Of a stretch of DNA of 64,000 nt, positions 17,066-26,383 are shown piece after piece. The stretch is from NCBI RefSeq assembly GCF_018607995.1, contig NZ_JABBAL010000015.1, forward strand, positions 321,078 through 385,077, written 5' to 3'. Position 1 is the first letter of the stretch, and every line of letters starts with the position of its first letter. Below the pieces are notes generated by a model. The model did not search any database, was not told the origin of the DNA, and saw only the letters and a list, made by a program, of their open reading frames with translations. Source of the stretch: Planktotalea sp. Lineage in GTDB: Bacteria > Pseudomonadota > Alphaproteobacteria > Rhodobacterales > Rhodobacteraceae. A program made the position numbers and the translations under genes.

Positions 17066-17926
17066 GTGAATGCAAAGACAGTAAAATTGGAGGGCGGATT
17101 GTACTTTGTCGCAACGCCTATCGGGACGGCGCGCGACATTACTTTGCGCGCCTTGGATATACTTGCGTCAGCAGATGTTTTAACGGCTGAAGACACGCGT
17201 TCGATGCGACGTTTGATGGATATCCACGGTATTGCTTTAGGGGACCGTCCGCTCATGTCCTATCACGATCACAACGGCGCTCGCGCACGCCCCAGACTGA
17301 TGCAATACTTGGCTGAAGGGCGCTCTGTCGCCTACGCGAGCGAAGCAGGAACACCGCTGATTGCAGACCCTGGATATGATTTATCGATTGAGGCTGCGAC
17401 GGCTGGGTATCTAGTTACCTCTGCGCCTGGTCCTACGGCGATTGCAACTGCGCTTACGCTTGCAGGTTTGCCAACGGATAAATTTTTGTTTGCGGGTTTT
17501 CTGCCCAACTCGAAATCTGCGCGAATTTCCGCAATTGAAACCCTCCGCGAGGTGCCTGCGACTTTGGTTTTCTACGAATCGCCCAAACGAATTGGGGCGA
17601 TGTTGCTTGATTGCCAAAGCGTGCTTGGTGACCGAAAGGCCGCCGTTTGTCGTGAACTGACCAAAAAGTTCGAAGAAATCAGGCGTGGAACTTTGAGAGA
17701 ATTGGCTGTTGGAATGAAGGAAAAACCGGTTAAAGGCGAAATTGTTGTGGTTATTGATCGCGCGGGTCAATCAACCGTTAACCCCTCCGATCTAGCAGCA
17801 GACCTGAGAGATGCATTAAGCCGGATGACCGTGCGCGATGCCTCGGATGTCGTGGCGGGCGCACATGGGTTGCCACGTCGCAAAGTCTATCAATTGGCGC
17901 TAGGATTGGATCGGGATAATGAATAA
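17066..17926 (+). CDS. rsmI: 16S rRNA (cytidine1402-2'-O)-methyltransferase RsmI
   Basis: 286-residue tetrapyrrole-methylase-fold enzyme that 2'-O-methylates C1402 in the ribosomal P site. Diagnostic stretches are LYFVATPIGTARDITLRAL, TAEDTRSMRRLM and EAGTPLIADPGYDL, and FYESPKRI in the second half. It starts with GTG, because no in-frame ATG fits and the conserved core begins 12 residues later. It overlaps yraN by eight bases and diverges from the LpoA-like gene, the common rsmI-yraN/LpoA neighbourhood. Confidence 0.96.
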   Translation: MNAKTVKLEGGLYFVATPIGTARDITLRALDILASADVLTAEDTRSMRRLMDIHGIALGDRPLMSYHDHNGARARPRLMQYLAEGRSVAYASEAGTPLIADPGYDLSIEAATAGYLVTSAPGPTAIATALTLAGLPTDKFLFAGFLPNSKSARISAIETLREVPATLVFYESPKRIGAMLLDCQSVLGDRKAAVCRELTKKFEEIRRGTLRELAVGMKEKPVKGEIVVVIDRAGQSTVNPSDLAADLRDALSRMTVRDASDVVAGAHGLPRRKVYQLALGLDRDNE

Positions 17927-18266
17927 GCAGATGACGGGTAAGATTGCGTATCTTTCAGGTGCATATGCTGAAAATCAGGCGGTGGCAGATTATGCCCGTC
18001 GCGGAAACCGGTTCGCTGCACGGCGCTGGCGTGGAAAAGCTGATGAGGTTGATCTTATTTTTTCTGATGGGGCAGGCATAGATTTCGTTGAAATTAAAAC
18101 AGCACAGAATTTTTCGGTTGCGTCACGGCGCATTTCATCTCGTCAACAAAAACAGATCTGTCTTGCCGCAGAAGAATATTTAGGAACACAACACGAAAGT
18201 GTCGCTGACACCGATGCGTGTGGATTCAGCATTAGTGAATGGACGTGGCGAAATTCAGACTCTTGA
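17919..18266 (+). CDS. YraN family (UPF0102) protein with a frameshifted C-terminus
   Basis: 115-residue endonuclease-like UPF0102 protein. The core is normal: AVADYARRGNRFAARRWRGKADEVDLIF and DFVEIKTA carry the conserved E-D-E-K catalytic-type residues. After about residue 91 (TQHES) the frame leaves the family pattern. A one-base shift at about 18195 would instead give MRVDSALVNGRGEIQTLENT and end at the TGA 18286-18288, which is the expected YraN C-terminus. The gene is thus frameshifted late; whether the product still folds is unknown. Confidence 0.8.
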   Translation: MNKQMTGKIAYLSGAYAENQAVADYARRGNRFAARRWRGKADEVDLIFSDGAGIDFVEIKTAQNFSVASRRISSRQQKQICLAAEEYLGTQHESVADTDACGFSISEWTWRNSDS

Positions 18267-18354
18267 AAACACGATTGGCGCTTTCTGAGCCAAACCCATT
18301 GCACAGCAATGGGCGCTGCGCCATGTAAGAAGAAAAATCTACGAAGGCGCAGAC

Positions 18355-19290
18355 ATGAAAATTGCATTTCAAATGGATCCGATCGAGCATGTGAACATCG
18401 ATGGTGACAGCTCATTCCGTTTGGCTGAAGAAGCGCAATCGCGCGGGCACGAGCTTTTTTATTACGCACCGGACAAACTCGCCTACCAAGAGGGCCGCGT
18501 CACTGCGCGTGGACATGATTTTACGGTACAGCGCATCCAAGGCGATCATGTGCATCTGGGTCAAGAACGCGAGATTGATCTCGCCGAGATGGACGTGGTC
18601 TGGCTGCGCCAAGATCCGCCGTTTGACATGAATTATATTACAACGACACATATTCTGGATCGTATTCATCCAGAAACTTTGGTTGTGAATGATCCATTTT
18701 GGGTGCGGAATTATCCTGAAAAACTGCTTGTTCTTGATTTCCCCGACCTTACGCCACCAACAACAATCGCACGTGATCTTGATACGATCAAAGTGTTCAA
18801 GGTCAAACACAAGGACGTCATTCTTAAACCGCTCTATGGCAATGGGGGTGCGGGGGTTTTCCGTCTTGATGCGAACGATAGAAACCTGACATCACTGCAT
18901 GAACTCTTCACAGGTTTTAATCGCGAGCCTTTGATTGTGCAAAAATTCCTACCCGATGTTTCCAATGGTGATAAACGTGTGATTCTTGTGGATGGAGAAC
19001 CTGTCGGGGCGATCAATCGGGTGCCTGCCAAAGGTGAAACGCGCTCCAACATGCATGTGGGTGGGCGGCCTGAAAAGATTGGGTTAAGCGATCGGGATCT
19101 GGAGATTTGTACCCGCATCGGCCCGCTTTTGAAAGAAAAGGGTCAAGTCTTTGTCGGTATTGATGTGATCGGTGACTATTTGACAGAGATTAACGTGACA
19201 TCCCCAACAGGCATTCAAGAGTTGGAACGCTTTGACGGGATCAATATCGCAGAAAAGATCTGGCAAGCGATTGAAGGCAAGCGCGCTTAA
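18355..19290 (+). CDS. gshB: Glutathione synthetase
   Basis: 311-residue ATP-grasp ligase adding glycine to gamma-glutamylcysteine. [20 protein letters not shown] is the usual GshB start, with [20 protein letters not shown] near residue 82, the ATP-grasp loop [15 protein letters not shown] near 160 and the metal site [12 protein letters not shown] near 283. An upstream inverted repeat CCCATTG-CACAG-CAATGGG (18295-18313) separates it from yraN. The same rsmI-yraN-gshB order is common in Rhodobacterales. Confidence 0.97.
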   Translation: MKIAFQMDPIEHVNIDGDSSFRLAEEAQSRGHELFYYAPDKLAYQEGRVTARGHDFTVQRIQGDHVHLGQEREIDLAEMDVVWLRQDPPFDMNYITTTHILDRIHPETLVVNDPFWVRNYPEKLLVLDFPDLTPPTTIARDLDTIKVFKVKHKDVILKPLYGNGGAGVFRLDANDRNLTSLHELFTGFNREPLIVQKFLPDVSNGDKRVILVDGEPVGAINRVPAKGETRSNMHVGGRPEKIGLSDRDLEICTRIGPLLKEKGQVFVGIDVIGDYLTEINVTSPTGIQELERFDGINIAEKIWQAIEGKRA

Positions 19291-19300
19291 ACAAGCGTTA

Positions 19301-19876
19301 TCACGGACAGTGATTGATCACTCCGCTCGTCCAGGCATCGTCCTCGATTCGGATCTCTGTGACTGAGAGGTTGTCGATGTGTTGGGCGAATGTGTCATAA
19401 CTGCTCAGGCCGGTTGCGCGTTGCAATTGGCTCAGCACAACACCGAAATGACACACGACGATTAGATCGGAAGGGGCATCGGATAAGAGCACGTCAATCA
19501 TAGGCGATACGCGCGCGCGAAACTCATTCCAGCTTTCGCCATTGGGTGGAGCGGTGTCGCCGGGTTGTTCGTAGAACCTGCGCACATGGTCTGCGTCATG
19601 CGCTGATACCTCATTGAAACTGAGGTTTTCCCAGTCGCCAAAATGCATTTCGCGCAAGGCAATTTGATGGGGCAAGCGTGGGCGGGTTCCTGTGATCATA
19701 TGAGCCGTTTCGACGGTTCGGATCAGATCGGACGAGACCACACGCGCGTTGTTAGGGAGATATGTGTTCAACCGTGCAAGCGCATCCGTATCAGATAAAT
19801 CGGCGGTCAGATCAGTCCATCCAATCATCCCCCTGGCGTGGGTCGGACCGTGCCGTACAAGAAATAATCGTTGCAT
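19301..19876 (-). CDS. Histidine phosphatase family protein, probable alpha-ribazole phosphatase (CobC-like)
   Basis: 191-residue phosphoglycerate-mutase-type phosphatase with the catalytic RHG at residue 8 (FLVRHGPTHARG), the second arginine in VVSSDLIRTVETA, the glutamate in LREMHFGDWE and the second histidine in VVCHFGVV. It begins one base after the cobU stop, so the two form an operon. With CobU it probably completes the nucleotide loop of cobalamin by dephosphorylating alpha-ribazole phosphate or adenosylcobalamin phosphate. The substrate is inferred from context. Confidence 0.75.
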   Translation of the reverse strand: MQRLFLVRHGPTHARGMIGWTDLTADLSDTDALARLNTYLPNNARVVSSDLIRTVETAHMITGTRPRLPHQIALREMHFGDWENLSFNEVSAHDADHVRRFYEQPGDTAPPNGESWNEFRARVSPMIDVLLSDAPSDLIVVCHFGVVLSQLQRATGLSSYDTFAQHIDNLSVTEIRIEDDAWTSGVINHCP

Positions 19877-20395
19877 TCAGAGGGTGCCTTTGAGGACGTT
19901 AGGTAAGCCAGCCACAATGTTAATCACCCGATCAGCACGCGCGGCGAGCCGTTGGTTCAATTCCCCCTGCGCTTGCCGGAAGGCGCGCGAAAGTGGATCA
20001 GCTGGTACGATGCCAAGGCCAAGTTCGTTTGTAACCACAACACACTCCGCTTCAGAGCTGATAAGCGCATCCAGCAAATTTCCCTCAGCGAGGTCTCTAT
20101 CTGTTTCATCCATCAGATGATTCATCAGCCACATCGTTGCACAGTCTAAAAGAACCGCTTCGTTTGCGGAGCGATCGTGCAAAACCGTTTCCGGTGCGAG
20201 AGGTGCTTCAAACGTATCCCAGCCATCCCCGCGCATATCTTTGTGAAGCTGAACCTTTTCACCCATCTCACCATCAAGCACGCGGGCCGTGGCTATGTAG
20301 ATGCGTGTCTTTTGGCTTTGTAAGATGAGATTTTCAGCAAACGCGGATTTGCCCGAAGCGGCACCGCCGATCACTAGAGAAAGTGTTCCAGACAT
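19877..20395 (-). CDS. cobU: Adenosylcobinamide kinase / adenosylcobinamide-phosphate guanylyltransferase
   Basis: 172-residue bifunctional enzyme that phosphorylates adenosylcobinamide and adds GMP from GTP before the lower ligand is attached. The P-loop is GGAASGKSAFAE at the N-terminus, followed by IYIATARVLDGEMGEKVQLH with the guanylylated histidine region (H-K-D) and VLLDCATMWLMN. The family's usual GGxRSGKS has A in place of R. It diverges from rpoH. Confidence 0.95.
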   Translation of the reverse strand: MSGTLSLVIGGAASGKSAFAENLILQSQKTRIYIATARVLDGEMGEKVQLHKDMRGDGWDTFEAPLAPETVLHDRSANEAVLLDCATMWLMNHLMDETDRDLAEGNLLDALISSEAECVVVTNELGLGIVPADPLSRAFRQAQGELNQRLAARADRVINIVAGLPNVLKGTL

Positions 20396-20410
20396 TTTTC
20401 ACACTCCAAG

Positions 20411-20440
20411 TGATCCGTTTTATTCCTTTGTGCGTACTTA
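20411..20440 (+). promoter_or_regulatory. Candidate ECF (RpoE-type) promoter of rpoH
   Basis: TGATCC at 20411-20416 is followed after 18 bases by TACTTA (20435-20440); a looser TAAACT is 22 bases away. TGATCC is the -35 core of promoters read by the singlet-oxygen sigma factor RpoE of Rhodobacter, which drives the second rpoH there. The -10 match is poor. Confidence 0.35.
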
Positions 20441-20495
20441 AACTAACACAAAGTCAAAACCAACCGGGTTCAAACTAACTCTAGGGAGATTTACG

Positions 20496-21374
20496 ATGGC
20501 GCTGGACAACGCAGGAGACGCACGGTTTTCACGCAGAGCAATGAAAGCTGAAATGCTGGACGCTGAAACAGAGTTGAAGCTCGCATACGCTTGGCGAGAT
20601 GAGCGGTGCGAAGCATCGCTTCACCGTTTGATCAATGCCTATATGCGCTTGGCCATTTCTATGGCCTCCAAGTTCCGCCGCTACGGCGCGCCGATGAATG
20701 ATTTGATCCAAGAGGCAGGTCTGGGCCTGATGAAAGCCGCTGACAAGTTTGATCCTGACCGCGGCGTGCGCTTTTCAACATATGCGGTTTGGTGGATCAA
20801 AGCATCGATCCAAGATCATGTGATGCGCAACTGGTCGATGGTACGCACGGGGTCTACGTCGTCGCAGAAATCTCTTTTTTTCAATATGCGCCGTGTGCAA
20901 GCCCGCCTTGAACGTGAAGCACAACAGCGTGGTGAAGCACTGGATCGCCATCAGCTGCATCAGATGATTTCTACTGAGATCGGCGTACCTTTGAACGATG
21001 TAGAGATGATGCATGGTCGTTTGTCCGGCTCTGATTTTTCGCTCAACGCGACGCAATCGGCCGAAGATGAGGGACGCGAGTGGATTGATGCGCTGGAAGA
21101 TGACGGCGCACAGGCCGAAGAGATTGTCGAAAACAATCATGACACAGCGCAAATGCGCGAATGGTTGCTTGGAGCGATGAACGCGCTCAACGAGCGCGAA
21201 CGTTTTATTGTGCGGGAGCGCAAATTGCTTGATGAGCCTCGCACGCTTGAAAGTCTGGGCAATGAGCTGGGCCTCTCGAAAGAGCGGATTCGCCAGCTCG
21301 AAGCAGCAGCGTTTCAAAAAATGCGTAAAACGCTCGAAGCAAACAGCAGCGAAGTACACGCTTTCCTCATGTAA
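20496..21374 (+). CDS. rpoH: RNA polymerase sigma-32 type factor (second RpoH type)
   Basis: 292-residue group 3 sigma factor. Region 2 is clear (MRLAISMASKFRRYGAPMNDLIQEAGLGLMKAA, then FSTYAVWWIKASIQDHVMRN), the RpoH box is QKSLFFNMRR near residue 123, and region 4 ends LGLSKERIRQLEAAAFQKMRK. The short N-terminus and sequence style resemble RpoHII, which in Rhodobacter works with RpoE against singlet oxygen, rather than the heat-shock RpoHI; the assignment to type II is inference. AGGGAG precedes the ATG. Confidence 0.9.
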   Translation: MALDNAGDARFSRRAMKAEMLDAETELKLAYAWRDERCEASLHRLINAYMRLAISMASKFRRYGAPMNDLIQEAGLGLMKAADKFDPDRGVRFSTYAVWWIKASIQDHVMRNWSMVRTGSTSSQKSLFFNMRRVQARLEREAQQRGEALDRHQLHQMISTEIGVPLNDVEMMHGRLSGSDFSLNATQSAEDEGREWIDALEDDGAQAEEIVENNHDTAQMREWLLGAMNALNERERFIVRERKLLDEPRTLESLGNELGLSKERIRQLEAAAFQKMRKTLEANSSEVHAFLM

Positions 21375-21442
21375 GCGCTCAGTGCTTGAAGGATCCGCGT
21401 GCGCCGCTTAGCTTAAGACATGATAGCTAATAAGGCGCGCGC

Positions 21443-22639
21443 ATGCTGACTTCGAAACACATTCTTCTGATCATTGGTGGCGGTATCGCAGCGTATAAAT
21501 CGCTCGATCTTATCCGCAAGCTGCGCGAACGTGGTGCGACGGTGACGCCAGTATTAACGCGCGCGGGCGGAGAATTTGTCACGCCACTATCCGTATCGGC
21601 TTTGGCGGGTACAGAAGTGCACAGCGATTTGTTCGACCTCACCAAAGAAGCTGAAATGGGCCACATTCAATTGTCACGCTCCGCTGATTTGCTGGTGGTT
21701 GCCCCGTGCACAGCGGATTTGATGGCGAAGATGGCGCAAGGGCGCGCGGATGATCTGGCCTCAACCTTACTATTGGCGACGGATACGCCGGTGCTTGTTG
21801 CACCGTCAATGAACGTTCGAATGTGGGATCACCCCGCGACGCAGCGCAACGTGACTGTCTTAAAAGCGGATGGCGTGGCCTTTGTTGGCCCAAACGAGGG
21901 CGATATGGCCTGCGGTGAATACGGCCCCGGTCGCATGGCTGAGCCTTTGGAGATCGTCGCAGCCATAGACAGTGCCCTCGGCGACGGTCCGTTGAAAGGT
22001 AAACGCATTCTTGTAACCTCAGGGCCAACCCATGAACCTATTGATCCTGTACGCTATATCGCTAACCGCTCTTCCGGCGCGCAAGGCACAGCGATTGGTG
22101 TCGCCTTGGCGGGACTTGGCGCTGAGGTAGTGTTCGTGACGGGACCTGTGGACGTTGCGCCACCAGAGGGTGTTGAGGTGATCAAAGTTCAAAGTGCTGT
22201 ACAAATGCAAGCAGCGGTCGAGGCCGCGTTGCCCTTTGACGCGGGCGTTTTTGCTGCTGCGGTTGCCGATTGGCGCGTCGCAACTGAGAGCAGCTCCAAG
22301 ATTAAGAAGAAAAACGGCAAGATGCCCGTGCTCGAGTTTGCGGAAAACCCCGACATTCTTGCGCAAGTGAGCCAGCTGAAAGACGGACGTCCTGCCTTGA
22401 TCGTGGGGTTCGCGGCGGAAACCGATGATGTGATCGCGAATGCAACAGCCAAGCGTAGACGCAAGGGCTGTGACTGGATTGTCGCCAATGATGTGTCGCC
22501 GGAAACGGGCATCATGGGTGGGAACGAGAATGACGTGGTGTTGATTTCAGCAGATGGTTCAGAGGATTGGCCACGGATGGGAAAAAATGAGGTTGCGGAG
22601 CGTTTGGCGCTTAAAATGGCCGAGGCGTTGGCGGATTGA
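21443..22639 (+). CDS. coaBC: Bifunctional phosphopantothenoylcysteine decarboxylase / phosphopantothenate-cysteine ligase
   Basis: 398-residue Dfp protein catalysing two steps of coenzyme A synthesis. The CoaC half has the flavin-site GGGIAAYKSLDLIRKLRERG, PSMNVRMWDHPATQRN and the catalytic cysteine in ACGEYGPGRMAEP (about residue 155). The CoaB half begins near residue 185 with VTSGPTHEPIDPVRYIANRSS and the dimer/CTP motif K-K-x-K at KIKKKNGK. First gene of a coaBC-dut-moeB cluster. Confidence 0.97.
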   Translation: MLTSKHILLIIGGGIAAYKSLDLIRKLRERGATVTPVLTRAGGEFVTPLSVSALAGTEVHSDLFDLTKEAEMGHIQLSRSADLLVVAPCTADLMAKMAQGRADDLASTLLLATDTPVLVAPSMNVRMWDHPATQRNVTVLKADGVAFVGPNEGDMACGEYGPGRMAEPLEIVAAIDSALGDGPLKGKRILVTSGPTHEPIDPVRYIANRSSGAQGTAIGVALAGLGAEVVFVTGPVDVAPPEGVEVIKVQSAVQMQAAVEAALPFDAGVFAAAVADWRVATESSSKIKKKNGKMPVLEFAENPDILAQVSQLKDGRPALIVGFAAETDDVIANATAKRRRKGCDWIVANDVSPETGIMGGNENDVVLISADGSEDWPRMGKNEVAERLALKMAEALAD

Positions 22640-22650
22640 GAAAGCGGGAT

Positions 22651-22678
22651 TTGAGTTTATTTAGCAAGATAAAGGGGG
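22651..22678 (+). repeat. Recurrent short upstream box before dut
   Basis: TTGAGTTTATTTAGCAAGAT followed by AAAGGGGGG lies just before the dut start and includes its ribosome site. Similar boxes occur before cobL (47886-47909) and cobM (51617-51640). Its meaning is unknown. Confidence 0.35.
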
Positions 22679-22684
22679 GCAGCG

Positions 22685-23137
22685 ATGCGCATTGAAATGA
22701 TGTGGGATGCGGGCGCGGATCAATCTTTGGGCCTTCCGTCCTATGCCAGTGCAGGTGCAGCAGGCGCTGATTTGCGGGCAAATTTTCCTGATTGCAGGGA
22801 GTTGGTATTGGCCGCAGGCGCACGCGCTTTAGTGCCGACGGGCCTACGCCTTGCGATTCCTGAGGGCTTTGAAATGCAAATTCGTCCCCGCTCGGGATTG
22901 GCCCTAAAGCATGGAATTACGCTTCCCAATGCCCCGGGCACGGTTGATAGCGACTATCGCGGGGCTTTGGGGGTGATCGTGCTGAACGCAGGACAAGAGT
23001 CATTCACGATTGCCCATGGCGACCGCATCGCGCAGATGATCGTTGCCCCTGTTGTGCGCGCTGATTTCGAACTCGTCGAACAGCTCAGCGAAACTGTTCG
23101 GGGGGAGGGCGGTTTCGGCTCCACAGGTCGCGGCTGA
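22685..23137 (+). CDS. dut: Deoxyuridine 5'-triphosphate nucleotidohydrolase
   Basis: 150-residue trimeric dUTPase that converts dUTP to dUMP, keeping uracil out of DNA and feeding dTMP synthesis. The five motifs are visible: [21 protein letters not shown], the uracil loop [27 protein letters not shown] and the C-terminal [10 protein letters not shown]. Its stop overlaps the next start (TGATG). Confidence 0.97.
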   Translation: MRIEMMWDAGADQSLGLPSYASAGAAGADLRANFPDCRELVLAAGARALVPTGLRLAIPEGFEMQIRPRSGLALKHGITLPNAPGTVDSDYRGALGVIVLNAGQESFTIAHGDRIAQMIVAPVVRADFELVEQLSETVRGEGGFGSTGRG

Positions 23138-24174
23138 TGGCATTGTTTTTCCTGATCGCCTGCGGAATTTATGGCTTGGGTGCAGTGATGAAAGTGCCAA
23201 AAGCGCAGCGTTGGAGCCTTATTGGCGTCTTGTTACTTGCTGTAGTCGGTATGCTTTTCATCTTTCCTGAAGACCACGGATTGCACAATGCGTTCGGTGG
23301 CGTATGGGAGCCTTATGCGTTGCTCGCAGGCTTTGCGGCTTTGATCTTTGTATACCGCACATTTTTGCACCGTCTCCGCGCGCGCGTCGCGACGAAAGCT
23401 GATAACAAGGTACTACCAAACAGAGGGACGTTTTCAGCAACGGAGCTCGATCGTTATGCACGCCACATTGTGTTACGTGAAATTGGCGGGCCGGGGCAAA
23501 GGAAACTGAAACATGCGAAAGTGCTGGTCATCGGGGCAGGCGGGCTGGGTGCGCCGGTCCTGCAATATCTGGCAGCGGCAGGGGTCGGCACCATCGGCGT
23601 CATTGATGACGATATCGTAGAAAACGCGAACCTCCAGCGTCAGATCATCCATCGTGATGAAGATATTGGCGTGCCTAAAGTGTTCTCTGCGCAGAATGCC
23701 ATGCATGCGCAAAATCCTCATATCGAGGTGCGCCCGTATCATCGTCGCCTTACTGGCGATATCGCGCCCGAATTATTTGCAGAATATGATCTGATATTGG
23801 ATGGCTGCGATAACTTCGAAACGCGATATTTGGTGAATGAAACCGCAAATGCGCTGGGCAAGCCGCTGATTTCTGGCGCTTTGAGCCAGTGGGAAGGACA
23901 GCTCAGCGTCTTTGATCCCGCGAATGGGACTCCCTGTTATCAATGTATTTTCCCAAGCGCCCCTGCGTCGGAGCTGGCCCCTGCATGTTCAGAAGCGGGC
24001 GTGATTGGACCTCTTCCAGGTGTGATCGGTGCGATGATGGCGCAAGAAGCGATCAAGCTGATCACAGGCGCGGGGCATGTGCTGCGTGATGAGATGCTAA
24101 TCTACGATGGCCTTTTCGGTGAAACGCGTAAGTTAACGCTCAAACGTCGTGAAGATTGTCCGACCTGCGGGTGA
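23137..24174 (+). CDS. moeB: MoeB/ThiF-family adenylyltransferase with an N-terminal membrane region
   Basis: 345-residue E1-like enzyme that adenylates the C-terminus of a ubiquitin-like sulfur carrier (MoaD or ThiS). About 90 N-terminal residues form two to three hydrophobic segments (LFFLIACGIYGLGAV; WSLIGVLLLAVVGMLFIF). The ThiF domain follows, with VIGAGGLGAPVLQYL (about residue 132), VIDDDIVENANLQRQ, the conserved cysteine in PACSEAGVIGP and zinc cysteines in CYQC and CPTC. The membrane extension is not part of E. coli MoeB. It overlaps dut and may be translationally coupled. Confidence 0.9.
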   Translation: MALFFLIACGIYGLGAVMKVPKAQRWSLIGVLLLAVVGMLFIFPEDHGLHNAFGGVWEPYALLAGFAALIFVYRTFLHRLRARVATKADNKVLPNRGTFSATELDRYARHIVLREIGGPGQRKLKHAKVLVIGAGGLGAPVLQYLAAAGVGTIGVIDDDIVENANLQRQIIHRDEDIGVPKVFSAQNAMHAQNPHIEVRPYHRRLTGDIAPELFAEYDLILDGCDNFETRYLVNETANALGKPLISGALSQWEGQLSVFDPANGTPCYQCIFPSAPASELAPACSEAGVIGPLPGVIGAMMAQEAIKLITGAGHVLRDEMLIYDGLFGETRKLTLKRREDCPTCG

Positions 24175-24235
24175 AACACGCGCGCACTAGAAACCAACCA
24201 AGCGCGACCCTACCTTGTGCTCAAAGGAGACTTTC

Positions 24236-26257
24236 ATGACAAATCCGTTGCTACAAGCATGGACCACCCCCTTTCAAATTGCGCCCTTCGCAGAGATTGA
24301 GGATGAGCATTTCGCCCCCGCTTTGGATGAGGCATTGAGCGCCCATATGGCCGAAATCGACGCGATCGCGGACAGTCTAGACGCGCCAACGTTTGAGAAT
24401 ACGATTGAAGCGATGGAAGGCGCGGGCGAAGCACTAGATAAGGTCCTGTCGGTTTTCTACTCGCTCGCTGGGGCGGACAGCACACCTAAGCGGCAGGAAC
24501 TACAGCGCGATTTTTCCCCCAAATTATCCGCACATAGTTCTGCGATCTCCGCAAATGAGGCGCTGTTCAAACGGATCGAAACCCTGTGGAACGTCCGTGA
24601 CACGCTTGACTTGTCACCAGAGCAGGCTCGCGTTCTGATGCTCACCCATCGCGGGTTTGTGCGCTCTGGCGCGGCACTTGCTGGAGAGCAAGCAGATTTA
24701 ATGAAAGAGGTGAAGTCGCGTCTTGCCACGCTTGGCACGCAGTTCGTGCAAAACCTGCTCAAAGATGAATCTGATTGGGTCATGCCTTTGTCGGATGAGG
24801 CTTTGGCGGAGCTGCCTGATTTTGTCCAAGACGCGGCACGAGCGGCGGGCGATGAAAAGGGCACGGGCGGCCCTGTCGTGACGCTTTCGCGCTCGATAAT
24901 CGTACCGTTCCTGCAATTCAGCCCACGTCGCGATTTGCGCAAGAACGCCTATGCAGCGTGGGCCGCGCGTGGTGCGAACGGTGGCGACACGGACAATCGT
25001 GGCATTGCGGGCGAAACCTTGAAGCTGCGCGAAACCCGTGCGCACCTGCTCGGGTATCCTGATTTTGCGCATTATAAGTTGGAAACGGAGATGGCGGGTA
25101 AGCCTGTTGCTGTGCGCGATTTGTTGATGCAAGTGTGGGAGCCCGCAAAGGCGCAAGCGGGCAAAGACGCTGACATTCTAGAAAAAATGCTGCATGCGGA
25201 TGGAATTGACGGACCTCTAGAGCCTTGGGATTGGCGCTACTATTCTGAACAGCGTCGCAAGGTAGAACATGATCTGGATGAAGCGGTTCTCAAACCCTAC
25301 TTCCAACTGGACCGCATGATCGACGCCAGCTTTTCCTGCGCCACCCGCTTATTCGGGTTGGAGTTCAAACCGCTCGACTTGCCGCTCTATCATGAAGATT
25401 GCCGCGTATGGGAAGTTTTGCGCGACGGCGAACATGTTGCGGTCTTCATCGGGGACTACTTCGCGCGTGGATCCAAACGATCCGGCGCGTGGTGCTCTGC
25501 AATGCGTGGGCAAGCGCGCAAGCCCAAGGTTCAAGCCCCAATCGTGATCAATGTGTGTAACTTTGCGAAACCCTCAGCAAGCAAACCGGCGCTTTTAAGC
25601 TACGATGACGCGCGCACATTGTTCCATGAATTTGGCCATGCGCTGCATCAAATGCTCTCTGATGTGGAGTATGAAAGCGTATCGGGTACATCCGTTGCGC
25701 GCGATTTCGTCGAACTACCCAGCCAGCTTTATGAACATTGGCTCGATGTTCCCGAAGTTTTGGCGGAATTTGCGACCCATGCGGAGACGGGTGAGGCGAT
25801 GCCGCAAGATTTGCTTGATAAAGTCTTGGGCGCGGCCACCTACGACATGGGGTTTTCAACGGTGGAATATGTGGCCTCTGCGCTTGTGGATCTTGCGTTT
25901 CACGAGGGGGATGCAACTGCAGATCCGATGCAGAAACAGGCGGAAGTGCTTGCAGAGATCGGCATGCCCCACGCAATCGGCATGCGCCACGCGACACCGC
26001 AATTCGCGCATGTTTTCGCAGGTGATGGGTATTCCAGTGGCTACTATAGCTACATGTGGTCTGAAGTGATGGATGCGGATGCGTTTGAAGCATTTGAAGA
26101 GGCTGGCGATCCATTTGATCCCGAAACTGCGAAACGCTTGGCGGATACTGTGCTTAGTTCAGGCGGATCAAAGGACGCGGGCGCGCTTTATCTGGCGTTT
26201 CGCGGGCGCATGCCGGGCGTTGATGCACTTCTCAAAGGGCGCGGCCTAGCAGCGTAG
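24236..26257 (+). CDS. M3 family oligopeptidase (Dcp/OpdA-like)
   Basis: 673-residue cytoplasmic zinc metallopeptidase of the thimet oligopeptidase family, which degrades short peptides. The zinc motif HEFGH is in TLFHEFGHALHQML near residue 465, and the third ligand lies in the downstream SGTSVARDFVELPSQLYEHW. Length is normal for Dcp/oligopeptidase A. The start is the ATG six bases after AAAGGAGA; an upstream in-frame start would lack this ribosome site. Confidence 0.93.
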   Translation: MTNPLLQAWTTPFQIAPFAEIEDEHFAPALDEALSAHMAEIDAIADSLDAPTFENTIEAMEGAGEALDKVLSVFYSLAGADSTPKRQELQRDFSPKLSAHSSAISANEALFKRIETLWNVRDTLDLSPEQARVLMLTHRGFVRSGAALAGEQADLMKEVKSRLATLGTQFVQNLLKDESDWVMPLSDEALAELPDFVQDAARAAGDEKGTGGPVVTLSRSIIVPFLQFSPRRDLRKNAYAAWAARGANGGDTDNRGIAGETLKLRETRAHLLGYPDFAHYKLETEMAGKPVAVRDLLMQVWEPAKAQAGKDADILEKMLHADGIDGPLEPWDWRYYSEQRRKVEHDLDEAVLKPYFQLDRMIDASFSCATRLFGLEFKPLDLPLYHEDCRVWEVLRDGEHVAVFIGDYFARGSKRSGAWCSAMRGQARKPKVQAPIVINVCNFAKPSASKPALLSYDDARTLFHEFGHALHQMLSDVEYESVSGTSVARDFVELPSQLYEHWLDVPEVLAEFATHAETGEAMPQDLLDKVLGAATYDMGFSTVEYVASALVDLAFHEGDATADPMQKQAEVLAEIGMPHAIGMRHATPQFAHVFAGDGYSSGYYSYMWSEVMDADAFEAFEEAGDPFDPETAKRLADTVLSSGGSKDAGALYLAFRGRMPGVDALLKGRGLAA

Positions 26258-26308
26258 AGCCACGCCCTGCTTCATCTTGCCAAATAAGCGTAAATCCTGA
26301 CCTATTTG

Positions 26309-26340
26309 CCAGCGCCTAAACCTTTTAAGTAAGGCGCTGG
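26309..26340 (+). terminator. Stem-loop after the M3 peptidase
   Basis: CCAGCGCCT, a 14-base loop and AGGCGCTGG form a perfect 9-base stem 52 bases beyond the peptidase stop. There is no T run, so it may be a weak or factor-assisted terminator insulating groESL. Confidence 0.45.
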
Positions 26341-26383
26341 TAAACCCCGCCCAAAAAACTGATGAAAGTTTTTCGCAGGGCTG

